The notes: a model not told the origin generated them from the letters alone. A stretch of DNA of 64,000 bases from Palleronia caenipelagi (GCF_007004065.1 NZ_VFSV01000009.1:1-64000); one strand, 5' to 3'; counted from the first letter of the stretch, positions 43,186-57,257 are shown. Made by a program: numbers and translations.

Positions 43186-44696
43186 TGCGACTCGAACCTG
43201 ATTTCGACAGCTTCGCCCGGGGATTCGAGGCGGGCGAAAACCAGATCGTCCACGCGCGCATCGCGGCCGATCTCGATACTCCCGTCTCGCTGATGCTCAA
43301 GCTCTCGCAAGCAGGCCGGGACAGCTTCATGCTCGAATCCGTGACCGGTGGTGAGGTGCGCGGACGTTATTCGATGATAGGAATGAAGCCCGATCTGGTC
43401 TGGCAGTGCCACGGTGAGACCAGCCGGATCAATCGGCAGGCGCGGTTCGATGACACGGCCTTTGAGGACATGGAGGGGCATCCTCTGGACGCTCTCCGCC
43501 AGATCCTCGCCGAGAGCCGCATCGACCTGCCCGAGGACATGCCGGCCTCCTCCGCCGGGCTGTTTGGCTATCTGGGTTATGACATGATCCGTCTCGTCGA
43601 GCACCTGCCTGACGTGAACCCCGATCCGCTGGGCCTGCCCGATGCGATCCTCATGCGCCCCTCGGTCATCGCGGTGCTCGACGGGGTCAAGGGCGAGGTC
43701 ACCGTGGTCGCGCCTGCATGGGCCAATTCCGGGCAATCCGCCCGCGCGGCCTATGCGCAAGCGGGCGAACGGGTCATGGACGCTCTGCGGGACCTCGACC
43801 GGGCTACCCCCGCCGATTCGCGGGATCTTGGCGAGGCCAGCCCCCTGCCCGCTCCGGTCTCGAATTTCAGCCATGGCGGCTATCTGGACGCCGTCCGGAA
43901 GGCCAAAGACTACATCGCGGCGGGCGATATCTTTCAGGTGGTGCCGTCCCAGCGCTGGGCACAGGAGTTTCCGCTGCCGCCCTTTGCGCTCTATCGCAGT
44001 CTGCGGCGGACGAACCCGTCGCCCTTCATGTTCTTCTTCAATTTCGGCGGATTTCAGGTCGTGGGCGCGAGCCCGGAGATCCTTGTGCGGGCCATGGATG
44101 GCGAGATCACCGTGCGCCCCATCGCCGGAACGCGCCCCCGGGGTGCGAACAGTGACGAAGATCGCGCGCTCGAAGCCGATCTGATGGCCGATCAGAAAGA
44201 GCTCGCCGAGCACCTGATGCTGCTCGATCTGGGGCGCAACGATGTAGGCCGCGTCGCGCGCATCGGCACGGTGCACCCGACCGAGGAATTCACCGTCGAG
44301 CGTTACAGCCATGTCATGCACATCGTCTCCAATGTGGTGGGCGAGCTGCGCGAGGACGAGGATGCGCTGTCGGCGCTGCTGGCCGGGATGCCAGCAGGCA
44401 CGGTCTCCGGTGCGCCAAAGATCCGCGCTATGGAGATCATCGACGAGCTGGAGCCGGAAAAGCGCGGCGTTTACGCGGGCGGGGTCGGATATTTCTCCGC
44501 CTCGGGTGACATGGATATGTGTATCGCCCTCAGGACGGCGGTGTTGAAGGACGAGATGCTCTATATTCAGGCCGGGGGCGGTGTCGTTTATGACAGCGAC
44601 CCTGAAGCGGAATTTCAGGAAACCGTGAACAAATCCAAAGCTCTGCTGCGCGCGGCTGAAGAAGCGCACCGCTTTGTTCATAAGGGCGGCAACTGA
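43185..44696 (+). CDS. trpE: Anthranilate synthase component I
   Basis: TrpE makes anthranilate from chorismate, using ammonia from its partner TrpG, which is not in this window directly downstream. The 503 residues show the feedback-site segment FMLESVTGGEVRGRYS near residue 47, then PIAGTRPRGANSDEDRALE, LIMLDLGRNDVGR-like LMLLDLGRNDVGRV, MHIVSNVVGEL and GTVSGAPKIRAMEIIDELEP. The serine in LES of the tryptophan pocket is intact, so feedback inhibition is expected. Translation overlaps the PpiD-like gene. No tryptophan leader peptide was seen. Confidence 0.95.
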   Translation: MRLEPDFDSFARGFEAGENQIVHARIAADLDTPVSLMLKLSQAGRDSFMLESVTGGEVRGRYSMIGMKPDLVWQCHGETSRINRQARFDDTAFEDMEGHPLDALRQILAESRIDLPEDMPASSAGLFGYLGYDMIRLVEHLPDVNPDPLGLPDAILMRPSVIAVLDGVKGEVTVVAPAWANSGQSARAAYAQAGERVMDALRDLDRATPADSRDLGEASPLPAPVSNFSHGGYLDAVRKAKDYIAAGDIFQVVPSQRWAQEFPLPPFALYRSLRRTNPSPFMFFFNFGGFQVVGASPEILVRAMDGEITVRPIAGTRPRGANSDEDRALEADLMADQKELAEHLMLLDLGRNDVGRVARIGTVHPTEEFTVERYSHVMHIVSNVVGELREDEDALSALLAGMPAGTVSGAPKIRAMEIIDELEPEKRGVYAGGVGYFSASGDMDMCIALRTAVLKDEMLYIQAGGGVVYDSDPEAEFQETVNKSKALLRAAEEAHRFVHKGGN

Positions 44697-44807
44697 CGCC
44701 GCGTCCTGACAAGATATGATGTGGCGAAAAACTAGCCGGATCCGGGGGGGTGTTAGTTAACTCTGCGTAAGGCGGCGCTGCCGTCACAATTCGCAGGAGA
44801 CACCCCT

Positions 44808-45575
44808 ATGAGACTGAACGGCAAAGTCGCCATCATCACCGGAGCCGTCGGCGGCATCGGCCACGCCCTCGTCGCCAAATTCGTCAGCGAAGGCGCGAAG
44901 GTTCTGGCCGTCGATCTGGACGAAAAAGCGGTCGCCGAGTTCGCCGCTCAATATGGCGACGAAGTGTCGGGCTTTGCCGCGAACGTCACCGATTATGCTC
45001 AGGTCGAAGGCATGATGGATGCGGCGGTGGAGCGCTTTGGCACCCTCGATATCGTGCTGAACAACGCCGGGATCGCCCCGCCCAAGCCGCTTTTGGAGCA
45101 CGACCCCGAAGCCGACTGGAACGCGGTAACGCTGGTCAACCAAAAGGGCGTTTATCACGGAATCCTCGCCGCCGCCCGCAAGCTGATCGCGCTGGAAAAG
45201 CCGGGCGTGATCCTGAACACGTCGTCGATCTATGGCTCCATGGCTGGAGAGATGACCTTTAGCTACAATGTGAGCAAGGCTGCGGTGGACATGATGACCA
45301 AATCCGCTGCGCTGGAGCTGGCCGGTCATGGCATCCGCGTCGCCGCCGTTGCGCCGGGCCGGGTCAACACCCCGATGCAGGAACAGGCCAAGGCGCTGGG
45401 CATCTGGAACCAGATGAAGATCGAGCAGCTGCGTCAGGAATTCACCGAGCCGGAAGAGATCGCGAATATCTTTGCATTCCTCGCCTCGGACGAGGCCAAC
45501 GCCATCAACGGCTCGACCGTGGACGCTGAGTACGGCTACCTGAGCTTCAAACTGCCGCTGGGCGTCGTCCAGTAA
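44808..45575 (+). CDS. Short-chain dehydrogenase/reductase
   Basis: A 255-residue SDR: cofactor loop TGAVGGIGHA at 11-20, acidic residue VDLDEKA after beta2 (favouring NAD), NNAG near 87, catalytic S (LNTSSIYGSM) and Y-x3-K (YNVSKAAVD) near 145 and 158. A proton-shuttling asparagine is also plausible. The substrate cannot be assigned. CAGGAG lies before the start. It stands alone between trpE and gyrA. Confidence 0.87.
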   Translation: MRLNGKVAIITGAVGGIGHALVAKFVSEGAKVLAVDLDEKAVAEFAAQYGDEVSGFAANVTDYAQVEGMMDAAVERFGTLDIVLNNAGIAPPKPLLEHDPEADWNAVTLVNQKGVYHGILAAARKLIALEKPGVILNTSSIYGSMAGEMTFSYNVSKAAVDMMTKSAALELAGHGIRVAAVAPGRVNTPMQEQAKALGIWNQMKIEQLRQEFTEPEEIANIFAFLASDEANAINGSTVDAEYGYLSFKLPLGVVQ

Positions 45576-45630
45576 ACCTGCTGAAATCTTGCGGCGCTCC
45601 CGGTCCGGGGGTGCCGCAGGTCCCGGGGCG

Positions 45631-45650
45631 CGAATTTTCGCGAAAATTCG
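45631..45650. repeat. 20-bp perfect palindrome upstream of gyrA
   Basis: CGAATTTTCGCGAAAATTCG is its own reverse complement. It lies 118 nt before the gyrA start and 56 nt after the SDR stop, embedded in GC-rich sequence. It may be a regulator site or part of a transcript hairpin; no T-run follows. Confidence 0.8.
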
Positions 45651-45767
45651 TCTCCTATCTTACCGTCTTGCGCCTCTCAGGCGGTCGCGCCCATTGCCCC
45701 CCATATCCTCGGTCTGATATGCGTGGCTCAACAAAATCTGGGACAGACCGAGCAGAAAGGCGACCCC

Positions 45768-48524
45768 TTGAGCGACACGCCAGACCTTCCCGAGACCGAC
45801 GACGAAAACCAGCCTCCGCGCAGCACCTATGATGGTCCGACCATCAATATCGCTGACGAGATGAAGGCCTCTTTCCTCGATTATGCCATGAGCGTGATCG
45901 TCTCTCGTGCGATCCCCGATCTGCGCGACGGGCTGAAGCCTGTGCACCGGCGGATTCTCTATGCCATGCACGAGACCGGCAACACCCATGACAAGCCCTA
46001 CCGCAAATCCGCGCGGCCTGTGGGTGACGTGATGGGCAAGTACCACCCCCACGGGGACAGTGCGATCTATGAGGCGCTGGTACGCATGGCACAGGATTTC
46101 TCCATGTCGCTGCCGCTTCTGGACGGTCAGGGCAATTTCGGCTCCATGGATGGCGATAACCCGGCGGCCATGCGCTACACCGAAGTTCGCATGGACAAGC
46201 CCGCCCAGTCTCTTCTCGCCGATATCGAGAAGGAAACCGTTGATTTTCAGGACAATTACGACGGCAAGGATCTGGAACCTACCGTTCTGCCGGCCCGATT
46301 CCCCAACATGCTGGTCAACGGCGCGGGCGGCATCGCGGTCGGCATGGCGACGAATATTCCGCCGCATAACCTCGGTGAGGTCGTCGACGGCACGCTTGCG
46401 CTGATCGAGGACCCGGACCTCTCTACCGAACGGCTCATGGAGATCATCCCGGGACCGGATTTCCCCACCGGTGCGCTGATCCTCGGTCGCTCCGGCGCGC
46501 GCAAAGCCTATTTGGAGGGTCGCGGCTCGGTCATCATCCGCGCCCGAACCCATATTGAAGAGATCGCCAAGGGCCGCGAGGCCATCGTCATCGACGAGAT
46601 GCCCTATCAGGTGAACAAGGCCAATCTGGTCGAGCGGATCGCGGAACTGGCCAAGGAGAAAAAGCTCGAAGGCATCTCTGCGGTTCAGGACGAATCCGAC
46701 CGGGTCGGCGTGCGCGTGGTGGTCGAGCTCAAACGCGACGCGACCCCCGATGTGGTTCTGAACCAGCTCTTCCGCTTCACACCCATGCAGACCTCCTTTG
46801 GCTGCAACATGCTGGCCCTCCACGGCGGTCGTCCCGAGCAGCTTGCTCTGCGGGATTTCCTGACCCATTTCATCAGCTTCCGCGAAGAAGTTGTCGCCCG
46901 CCGGACCGCCCATGACCTGCGTAAAGCGCGCGAACGTGCTCATGTGCTCTGTGGCCTCGCGGTCGCTGTGTCCAACGTGGACGAGGTGGTGCAGACCATC
47001 CGCTCCTCCGCCGATGCCCCCGAGGCCCGCACGCGCCTCATGGAACGCCGGTGGCCTGCGGCAGAGATCGCGCCCTTCATCCGGCTGATCGACGACCCCA
47101 GCCATACGATGAACGAGGACGGCACCTACAATCTCTCCGAGGCTCAGGCCCGCGCCATCCTTGAACTACGGCTGCAACGCCTGACCCAGCTCGGCGTCAA
47201 GGAAGTCACCGACGAGCTTGAAGAGCTTGCCGGTAAGATCAAGGATTACCTCGATATTCTGCGCTCCCGCGACCGGATCATGTCGATCATTTCCGACGAA
47301 CTGCGCGAGGTGCGCGAGAAATTCGCCGTGCCGCGCCGCTCGGAAATTGTCGCGTGGTCCGGCGACATGGAGGATGAAGACCTCATCGAGCGCGAGGATA
47401 TGGTGGTGACCATCACCGCTTCGGGCTACGTCAAACGCACCCCGCTCGCCGAATTCCGCCAACAGCGCCGTGGTGGCAAGGGTCTGTCCGGCATGGCCAC
47501 CAAGGACGAAGACGTGGTCACCACGCTCTTTGTCGCCAACACCCACACGCCGCTTCTGGTCTTTACCACCGGCGGCATGGCCTACAAGCTGAAGACATGG
47601 CGCCTGCCGCTCGGCAACCGCACGTCCCGGGGCAAGGCGATGGTCAACATCCTGCCGATCCCGGCGGGCACGTCCGTCGCCGCGATCATGCCAGTGGACC
47701 GCCCCGAGGAAGAGTGGGACGAGCTGCAAATCGTCTTTGCCACCTCCGCCGGGACGATCCGTCGCAACAAGCTGTCGGATTTCACCAATGTGAACCGCGC
47801 GGGCAAGATCGCCATGAAGTTCGAGGGCTCCGACGAAGGCACCCGCCTGATCAACGCCCGCATCGCCTCTCCTGACGACGATGTGATGCTGGTCACGGCA
47901 CAGGGCCGCGCTATCCGCTTCCCCTCCACGGATGTCCGCGTCTTTAATTCGCGTGCCTCCACCGGCGTGCGTGGCATCCGTCTTGCCGGCGGCGACGAGG
48001 TGGTGTCCATGGCCATTATCCGCCACTTCGAGGCCACGCCCGAAGAGCGCCAGACCTACCTGAAAATGCGTCGTGCCATGGCGGGTCTTACGGACGAACC
48101 GGACACCGACGATGACGAGACCGCCACGGAGGCGACCGAGTTCAGCCAGGACCGCTACGCCGAGATGTCCGCCGCCGAGGAGCTGATCCTGACCATCACC
48201 GCCCGTGGCCTGGGCAAACTCAGCTCCAGCCACGATTATCCTGTCCGAGGACGCGGCGGCCAAGGTGTCATGGCCATCGATAAGGCCATGCGTGGCGGAC
48301 CCCTTGTCGCGAGCTTCCCGGTCGAAATGGATGACCAGATCATGCTCGCCACCTCGACGGGCCAGTCGATCCGCGTCCCCGTGGACGGCATTTCCTTCCG
48401 GTCCCGCGCGGCGGGCGGCGTCCGGGTCTTCAACACCGGCGAGGGCGAGGAGGTCGTCTCTGTCGCGTGGATCGCAGACAAACCCGAAAGTGAAGAGGAC
48501 GATACATCTGCCCCGGAGGTCTGA
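45768..48524 (+). CDS. gyrA: DNA gyrase subunit A
   Basis: GyrA breaks and rejoins DNA to introduce negative supercoils together with GyrB. From the TTG at 45768 it has 918 residues. The N-terminal part holds [22 protein letters not shown], the quinolone-determining loop [13 protein letters not shown] and the catalytic tyrosine in AMRYTEVRM (Tyr137); the C-terminal part has six beta-pinwheel repeats, the first with the GyrA box QQRRGGKG. The TTG start has AAAGG 7-8 nt upstream and begins the family-like DTPDLPE; an upstream GTG at 45723 would add 15 residues and has no binding site. Residue 87 (E. coli numbering) is glutamate, not aspartate. Confidence 0.95.
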   Translation: MSDTPDLPETDDENQPPRSTYDGPTINIADEMKASFLDYAMSVIVSRAIPDLRDGLKPVHRRILYAMHETGNTHDKPYRKSARPVGDVMGKYHPHGDSAIYEALVRMAQDFSMSLPLLDGQGNFGSMDGDNPAAMRYTEVRMDKPAQSLLADIEKETVDFQDNYDGKDLEPTVLPARFPNMLVNGAGGIAVGMATNIPPHNLGEVVDGTLALIEDPDLSTERLMEIIPGPDFPTGALILGRSGARKAYLEGRGSVIIRARTHIEEIAKGREAIVIDEMPYQVNKANLVERIAELAKEKKLEGISAVQDESDRVGVRVVVELKRDATPDVVLNQLFRFTPMQTSFGCNMLALHGGRPEQLALRDFLTHFISFREEVVARRTAHDLRKARERAHVLCGLAVAVSNVDEVVQTIRSSADAPEARTRLMERRWPAAEIAPFIRLIDDPSHTMNEDGTYNLSEAQARAILELRLQRLTQLGVKEVTDELEELAGKIKDYLDILRSRDRIMSIISDELREVREKFAVPRRSEIVAWSGDMEDEDLIEREDMVVTITASGYVKRTPLAEFRQQRRGGKGLSGMATKDEDVVTTLFVANTHTPLLVFTTGGMAYKLKTWRLPLGNRTSRGKAMVNILPIPAGTSVAAIMPVDRPEEEWDELQIVFATSAGTIRRNKLSDFTNVNRAGKIAMKFEGSDEGTRLINARIASPDDDVMLVTAQGRAIRFPSTDVRVFNSRASTGVRGIRLAGGDEVVSMAIIRHFEATPEERQTYLKMRRAMAGLTDEPDTDDDETATEATEFSQDRYAEMSAAEELILTITARGLGKLSSSHDYPVRGRGGQGVMAIDKAMRGGPLVASFPVEMDDQIMLATSTGQSIRVPVDGISFRSRAAGGVRVFNTGEGEEVVSVAWIADKPESEEDDTSAPEV

Positions 48525-48531
48525 CACTCTC

Positions 48532-48553
48532 CTCTTCGTGTTCCCCAATACCC
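48532..48553. repeat. Copy 3 of the 22-nt intergenic motif
   Basis: CTCTTCGTGT followed by TCCCCAATACCC, more divergent than copies 1 and 2. It lies just after gyrA and is followed by a 10-bp GC-rich inverted repeat (48557-48581), as copy 1 is followed by GC-rich self-complementary sequence. Confidence 0.5.
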
Positions 48554-48556
48554 ACG

Positions 48557-48581
48557 GCGCCCGGCCCCTCAGGCCGGGCGC
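48557..48581. terminator. GC-rich hairpin after gyrA, possible terminator
   Basis: GCGCCCGGCC (48557-48566), loop CCTCA, GGCCGGGCGC (48572-48581), then TTCGCTTGAT. The T-run is weak, so termination may be incomplete. Confidence 0.5.
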
Positions 48582-48649
48582 TTCGCTTGATCTCCCGCGC
48601 CTCCCTTCGGTAAAGAGGCGCATCCCGACCCCAGCAGCACGAGGACGCC

Positions 48650-50002
48650 ATGGCACAGACACTTCATATCGTCGGCGGCGGCATGGCCGGGGCCGAGGCG
48701 GCGTGGCAGGCCGCCAATGCGGGCCTGGATGTCGTCATCCACGAGATGCGCCCCGACGTCGAAACCTTCGCTCACCGCACGGGCCACCTGGCCGAGATGG
48801 TCTGCTCCAATTCTTTCCGCTCCGACGATTCCGAGCAGAACGCCGTAGGCCTCCTCCACTGGGAAATGCGCGCGGCTGGTGGTTTGATTATGGAGATGGC
48901 CGACGCCCATCGTCTGCCCGCGGGTGGCGCTCTGGCCGTGGATCGGGACGCGTTTGCCGAAGCCGTCACCACTCGCCTAACGGCGCTGCCGAATGTCCGC
49001 GTCGAACCCGGTGAAATCGACGAACTGCCCGGCGACGGTCACTGGATCATCGCAACCGGACCGCTGACCTCCGGCGCATTGGCAGAGGCAATCCGCGCGG
49101 AGACCGCCGCCGATCAACTGGCCTTCTTCGACGCCATCGCGCCCATTGTCTATGCCGAGAGCATCGACATGACCCGCGCCTGGCGTCAATCCCGCTACGA
49201 TAAGGGCGAGACCGAGGAAGAGCGCACCGCCTATATCAACTGCCCGATGGATCGCGAGACCTACGAGGCCTTCATCGACGCGCTGCTCGCGGCGGATAAA
49301 ACCGAGTTCAAGCCTGGCGAAACCGCGGGATATTTCGACGGCTGCCTGCCCATTGAGGTCATGGCTGAGCGCGGACGCGAGACGCTTCGTCATGGACCGA
49401 TGAAGCCCGTAGGCCTGACCAACCCGCACCAGCCCGATGTAAAGCCCTACGCGGTGGTCCAGCTCCGCCGGGACAACGCCTTGGGCACGCTCTACAATAT
49501 CGTCGGCTTTCAGACCAAGATGAAGTATGGCGCACAAACCGATGTTTTCCGGATGATTCCGGGGTTGGAGGATGCCTCCTTCGCCCGTCTCGGCGGCATC
49601 CATCGCAACACATTCATCAATTCACCGACCCTGCTCGATGGCGAGATGCGGCTGAAATCGCGGCCCAATATCCGCTTCGCCGGACAGATCACCGGGGTCG
49701 AAGGCTATGTGGAATCGGCAGCCATGGGGTTGCTTGCGGGTCGTTTGGCAACAGCCGAACTCACGGGGCGCAGCCTGCCGCCAGTACCCGCAACCACCGC
49801 GACAGGTGCTCTGGTCACCCACATCACCGGCGGCGCGGAAGCAAAGACTTTCCAGCCGATGAACGTGAATTTCGGCCTCTTCCCCCCCGTGGATCTGAAG
49901 GGCGGTCGCCGCAACCGGCCGGCCCGCTACAAAGCCTATACCGACCGCGCCAAATCTGACTGGCTGGGTTGGCTGGCCGCCAATGCGCAGAACGCGGCCT
50001 AG
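48650..50002 (+). CDS. trmFO: Methylenetetrahydrofolate-tRNA-(uracil-5-)-methyltransferase TrmFO
   Basis: TrmFO places the methyl group of m5U54 in the tRNA T-loop using methylene-THF and FAD. The 450-residue protein starts with the FAD-binding loop [21 protein letters not shown] and has [12 protein letters not shown] (catalytic cysteine C53 region) plus GNILDG-like [20 protein letters not shown] and the late [19 protein letters not shown]. Many alphaproteobacteria have this folate-dependent enzyme instead of SAM-dependent TrmA. It begins 125 nt after gyrA. Confidence 0.95.
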   Translation: MAQTLHIVGGGMAGAEAAWQAANAGLDVVIHEMRPDVETFAHRTGHLAEMVCSNSFRSDDSEQNAVGLLHWEMRAAGGLIMEMADAHRLPAGGALAVDRDAFAEAVTTRLTALPNVRVEPGEIDELPGDGHWIIATGPLTSGALAEAIRAETAADQLAFFDAIAPIVYAESIDMTRAWRQSRYDKGETEEERTAYINCPMDRETYEAFIDALLAADKTEFKPGETAGYFDGCLPIEVMAERGRETLRHGPMKPVGLTNPHQPDVKPYAVVQLRRDNALGTLYNIVGFQTKMKYGAQTDVFRMIPGLEDASFARLGGIHRNTFINSPTLLDGEMRLKSRPNIRFAGQITGVEGYVESAAMGLLAGRLATAELTGRSLPPVPATTATGALVTHITGGAEAKTFQPMNVNFGLFPPVDLKGGRRNRPARYKAYTDRAKSDWLGWLAANAQNAA

Positions 50003-50020
50003 TCACGGCCGAACCCGCCC

Positions 50021-50866
50021 GTGATCACACGATTCGCGCCCTCGCCCACCGGACCTCTGCATCTGGGTCACGCCTATTCGGCAATGCTGGCCCATGATCT
50101 TGCGCGCGCGACGGGCGGGACGTTTTTGCTGCGTATCGAGGATATTGACCAAAGCCGCGCCCGGCCCCGTTGGGAAGCGCAAATTTATGATGATCTTCTC
50201 TGGCTGGGGCTCGATTGGCCGGAGCCGGTCCTTCGCCAGTCAGAGCGGATACCGGTCTATGAGGCGGCGCTTGCCAAACTCGACGCGCTGGGTCTGACCT
50301 ACCGCTGCGCCTGTTCCCGCCGGGACATCGCTGAGGCGGCCACCGCTCCGCAGGAAGGCGCGCCGCTGATGGGACCCGATGGCATCGTTTATCCCGGCAC
50401 GTGCAAGGCGGCGGGGCTTCGCGATTCGAGCCTGCCCGTCCGCCTGCACATGGACCGGGCCCTGGATCTCGCGGGGGCGTTTTCATTCCATGAAAGCGGC
50501 CACGGATTTCATACTGAAATCCGGCCCCGACCAGAGGACATGCTGACGGGCATCGGCGATGTGGTTCTGGCGCGTCGGGAGATGGGGACGAGCTACCATC
50601 TCTCCGTCACCGTCGACGACGCCGCTCAAGGGGTGACACATGTGGTCCGGGGCCGCGATCTGGCTGAAGCCACGCCGATCCATGTGCTTTTACAGACAGT
50701 CCTGGGTCTGCCTGTGCCAGTGTATCACCACCACCGTCTCATACGGGACGCCGAGGGCAAGCGGCTGGCCAAGCGCGACGATGCCCGCGCCATTGCGCTC
50801 TACCGCGATCAGGGAGCGAGGCCGGAGGACATCCGGCGCATGGTCGGTCTCACTCCGGCGCAATGA
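50021..50866 (+). CDS. gluQ: Glutamyl-Q tRNA(Asp) synthetase
   Basis: GluQRS attaches glutamate to the queuosine base of tRNA(Asp). The 281-residue protein is half the size of GltX and lacks an anticodon-binding domain. HIGH-type motif [15 protein letters not shown] near residue 7, zinc site [10 protein letters not shown] (with a later YPGTC cysteine) and KMSKS-type KRLAKRDDA near 248 are present. The start is GTG at 50021 without a good binding site, 19 nt after trmFO. Its end overlaps the convergent hisI by 17 bp. Confidence 0.93.
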   Translation: MITRFAPSPTGPLHLGHAYSAMLAHDLARATGGTFLLRIEDIDQSRARPRWEAQIYDDLLWLGLDWPEPVLRQSERIPVYEAALAKLDALGLTYRCACSRRDIAEAATAPQEGAPLMGPDGIVYPGTCKAAGLRDSSLPVRLHMDRALDLAGAFSFHESGHGFHTEIRPRPEDMLTGIGDVVLARREMGTSYHLSVTVDDAAQGVTHVVRGRDLAEATPIHVLLQTVLGLPVPVYHHHRLIRDAEGKRLAKRDDARAIALYRDQGARPEDIRRMVGLTPAQ

Positions 50867-51206
50867 TCTCCACCACCTCGCCGCCCCGGACCGCCGAGTA
50901 GAAGCAGCTCCGCCGCCCGGTATGGCAGGCGGGTCCCTCCTGGCGGACCAGCACCAGCAAGCAATCGCGGTCGCAATCGTAGCGCATCTCCACGAGATGC
51001 TGGAGGTGTCCGCTGGTTTCGCCCTTCACCCAGAAGCTCTGACGAGATCGGCTCCAATAGGTCACCCTGCCCGTCTCCAGCGTCCGACTGACAGCCTCGG
51101 CATTCATCCACGCAAGCATCAGCACTTCGCCGCTCTCCGCGTCCTGCGCAATAGCGGGGATCAGGCCCCGGTCATCATACCGCAGCTCTGTGGCATCAAA
51201 TCTCAT
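50850..51206 (-). CDS. hisI: Phosphoribosyl-AMP cyclohydrolase
   Basis: HisI opens the adenine ring of phosphoribosyl-AMP in histidine synthesis. The 118-residue size is that of the separate (not HisE-fused) enzyme. [28 protein letters not shown] is diagnostic (written here in part: [21 protein letters not shown]), and metal-binding residues appear in YDCDRDCLL and [13 protein letters not shown]. It is divergent from the IscU-like gene and stands alone. Confidence 0.95.
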   Translation of the reverse strand: MRFDATELRYDDRGLIPAIAQDAESGEVLMLAWMNAEAVSRTLETGRVTYWSRSRQSFWVKGETSGHLQHLVEMRYDCDRDCLLVLVRQEGPACHTGRRSCFYSAVRGGEVVEIIAPE

Positions 51207-51272
51207 GGTCCCGGCCTTTCTTACGTGCTGTCGATGGCCTATCTATCAGCGGGCAAAGGCAGAGGGAACGCC

Positions 51273-51722
51273 ATGGCTGAGACCGATCTCATCAAGCTCT
51301 ATTCGGGCCGAATTCTGGAACTTGCGGCGGCGATCCCCCATCACGGCAGCCTTGATGCGCCTCAGGCAAGCGTCCGTAAACGCTCGCCGCTCTGCGGATC
51401 CACTGTGACCGTCGAGATGGATCTGACCGGCGGTCAGGTCAGCCGATACGCCCATGATGTGAAAGCCTGTGCGCTGGGGCAGGCTTCGGCATCGATCTTT
51501 GGCGCCCATGTGATCGGCCTGACCGGCGCGGAGATCGCGGCACTTCGGGATCAGGTGAAGGCCATGCTGATCGAAGACGGTCCTGTGCCTCCGGCACCCT
51601 TCAACGACTACGAGGTTCTCGTTCCCGCGCGTGCGTATAAGAACCGACATGCGTCGATCCTGCTGGTTCTGGACGCGGCCGTTGACGCCGTCGCGGAGGC
51701 TGAAGCCAACACCCCCGCCTGA
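51273..51722 (+). CDS. IscU/NifU N-terminal-like iron-sulfur scaffold protein, lacking the third cysteine
   Basis: The 149-residue protein has the IscU fold outline: KLYSGRILELAAAIPHHGSL at the start, the first cysteine in RSPLCGSTVTVEMDLTGGQV (SPLCGS) and the second in VKACALGQASASIFGAHVIG. In true scaffolds a third cysteine follows in a K/R-C-A-L-L motif; here the corresponding stretch reads YKNRHASILLVLDA with no cysteine. It may be a specialised relative with altered cluster binding. AGAGGGAA precedes the ATG at 51273. It ends near a terminator that serves the opposite strand. Confidence 0.82.
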   Translation: MAETDLIKLYSGRILELAAAIPHHGSLDAPQASVRKRSPLCGSTVTVEMDLTGGQVSRYAHDVKACALGQASASIFGAHVIGLTGAEIAALRDQVKAMLIEDGPVPPAPFNDYEVLVPARAYKNRHASILLVLDAAVDAVAEAEANTPA

Positions 51723-51733
51723 CCCGTTTCCAT

Positions 51734-51771
51734 AAAAAAACCGCCGCACATCCGGGGTGGGATGGCGGCGG
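51734..51771 (-). terminator. Intrinsic terminator for the 38-residue gene
   Basis: On the reverse strand the stem (CCGCCGC.CATCC pairing with GGATG.GCGGCGG, 51741-51771 on the plus strand, one bulge) is followed by seven T (plus-strand A 51734-51740). It terminates leftward transcripts, and the only leftward gene close by is the small one at 51890-52006. Confidence 0.85.
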
Positions 51772-51889
51772 CGAAGTGGCATATGGCTGACCAGTTTCGG
51801 ATCGGGGCAGATCCGGGACAAGGGTCACATCACGATTTGCGAGGCAGCAAACGGAAGCAGGCGATCAGCGCCATATGCAGGCAGGTCGG

Positions 51890-52006
51890 TCAGATCAGGG
51901 GAATGAAGAGTCCCCCGAGCAAAAGAACGGACAGACAGACGCAGCCGATGAAGTCCTCAACCAGAGTATCGCAATCGCGCAATGCGGTTTTGACTTGTTC
52001 AACCAT
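51890..52006 (-). CDS. 38-residue membrane peptide, unknown function
   Basis: An ATG at 52006 has AGGAGG 8-9 nt upstream and opens 38 codons ending in TGA at 51890-51892. The peptide starts MVEQVKTALRDCDTLVEDF and continues with a hydrophobic helix of about 18 residues (GCVCLSVLLLGGLFIPLI), a typical single-pass small membrane protein with three cysteines. It has its own downstream terminator (51734-51771) and an AT-rich upstream region with repeated GTTC/GAAC words. It is shorter than usual gene-calling limits. The homology is unknown; the case rests on the ribosome binding site and the terminator. Confidence 0.7.
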   Translation of the reverse strand: MVEQVKTALRDCDTLVEDFIGCVCLSVLLLGGLFIPLI

Positions 52007-52020
52007 CGTGGCTCCCTCCT

Positions 52021-52097
52021 GTTCTGTTGATCCTTTGTTCACATATGTTCGAGATTAAAGCAAGAACTTTAGTGAATTTTTGAGAACATTTTAGAAC
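52021..52097. promoter_or_regulatory. Cluster of GTTC/GAAC repeats upstream of the 38-residue gene
   Basis: GTTC occurs at 52021, 52037 and 52047; GAAC at 52064, 52084 and 52094. Two pairs have exactly 10-bp spacing (GTTCACATATGTTC and GAACATTTTAGAAC). The alphaproteobacterial LexA site is GTTC-N7-GTTC; here the gap is 6. The cluster lies where the promoter and operator of the small gene should be, in an AT-rich block after recG. Confidence 0.5.
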
Positions 52098-52106
52098 AAA
52101 AGTGGA

Positions 52107-56494
<4,388 letters not shown>

Positions 56495-56540
56495 TTAAAA
56501 GCGCCCCGGGGCAGCGTCCAGAGATGTTGGTGTCATCGAG

Positions 56541-57257
56541 TCAGCCCGCGGCAACAGCACCGTTTTTGTCATCCTGAGATTTTTCAGGTTCGCGCAGGAC
56601 ATAACCCCGGCCCCAGACGGTTTCGATGTAGTTTTCGCCGCCGGTCGCATCGCGCAGTTTTTTCCTGAGCTTGCAGATGAAGACATCGATGATCTTCAAC
56701 TCTGGCTCATCCATGCCACCATAGAGATGGTTGAGGAACATCTCCTTGGTCAACGTGGTTTGCTTTCGCAGGCTGAGCAGCTCGAGGATCTGATATTCCT
56801 TGCCGGTCAGGTGCACAGGCTCACCGTCCACCTCAACGTTCTTGGCGTCCAGATTAACCGCTAATTTGCCAGTGCGAATGATCGACTGGGAGTGACCTTT
56901 GGACCGGCGGATGATGGCATGGATTCGGGCGATCAGTTCATCGCGGTGGAAGGGCTTCGTCAGATAGTCGTCTGCTCCAAAGCCGAACCCTTTGATCTTG
57001 TCTTCCGGAGCGTCGGCGCCCGTCAGGATCAGAATGGGTGTGTCCACCTGTTTGCGACGCAGCTGCCGCAGAACCTCATGGCCACTGATATCCGGCAACC
57101 CGAGATCAAGCAGGATGATGTCGTAATCATAGAGACGAGCAAGATCGATACCCTCCTCTCCGAGGCTGGTGCAGTAGACATTCAGGTTCGCATGCCCGAG
57201 CAGCATCTCGATGCTCTTCGAGGTCGCCAGGTCATCTTCTACCAACAGAACGCGCAT
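56541..57257 (-). CDS. ctrA: Cell-cycle master response regulator CtrA
   Basis: The 238-residue protein has a receiver with acidic residues VEDD at 6-9, phospho-acceptor Asp51 (ILLDLGLPD) and Lys in DDYLTKPF, then an OmpR-type DNA-binding domain ([35 protein letters not shown]). The C-terminal tail lacks the AA proteolysis tag of Caulobacter, ending GAVAAG instead. In Rhodobacterales CtrA is not essential and controls motility, gene transfer agents and biofilm traits. sciP, encoding its inhibitor, lies directly upstream in the same direction. TTAA-type boxes at 57317-57340 suggest autoregulation. Confidence 0.97.
   Translation of the reverse strand: MRVLLVEDDLATSKSIEMLLGHANLNVYCTSLGEEGIDLARLYDYDIILLDLGLPDISGHEVLRQLRRKQVDTPILILTGADAPEDKIKGFGFGADDYLTKPFHRDELIARIHAIIRRSKGHSQSIIRTGKLAVNLDAKNVEVDGEPVHLTGKEYQILELLSLRKQTTLTKEMFLNHLYGGMDEPELKIIDVFICKLRKKLRDATGGENYIETVWGRGYVLREPEKSQDDKNGAVAAG

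Noticed and set aside
44697-44807. Possible transcription attenuator or leader peptide after or before trpE
   Set aside because: No run of tryptophan codons or terminator/antiterminator pair is visible on either side of trpE.
52037-52050. SOS (LexA) box upstream of the small membrane peptide
   Set aside because: The known site has seven bases between the GTTC words; here there are six. It is reported as an unexplained repeat cluster instead of a LexA site.
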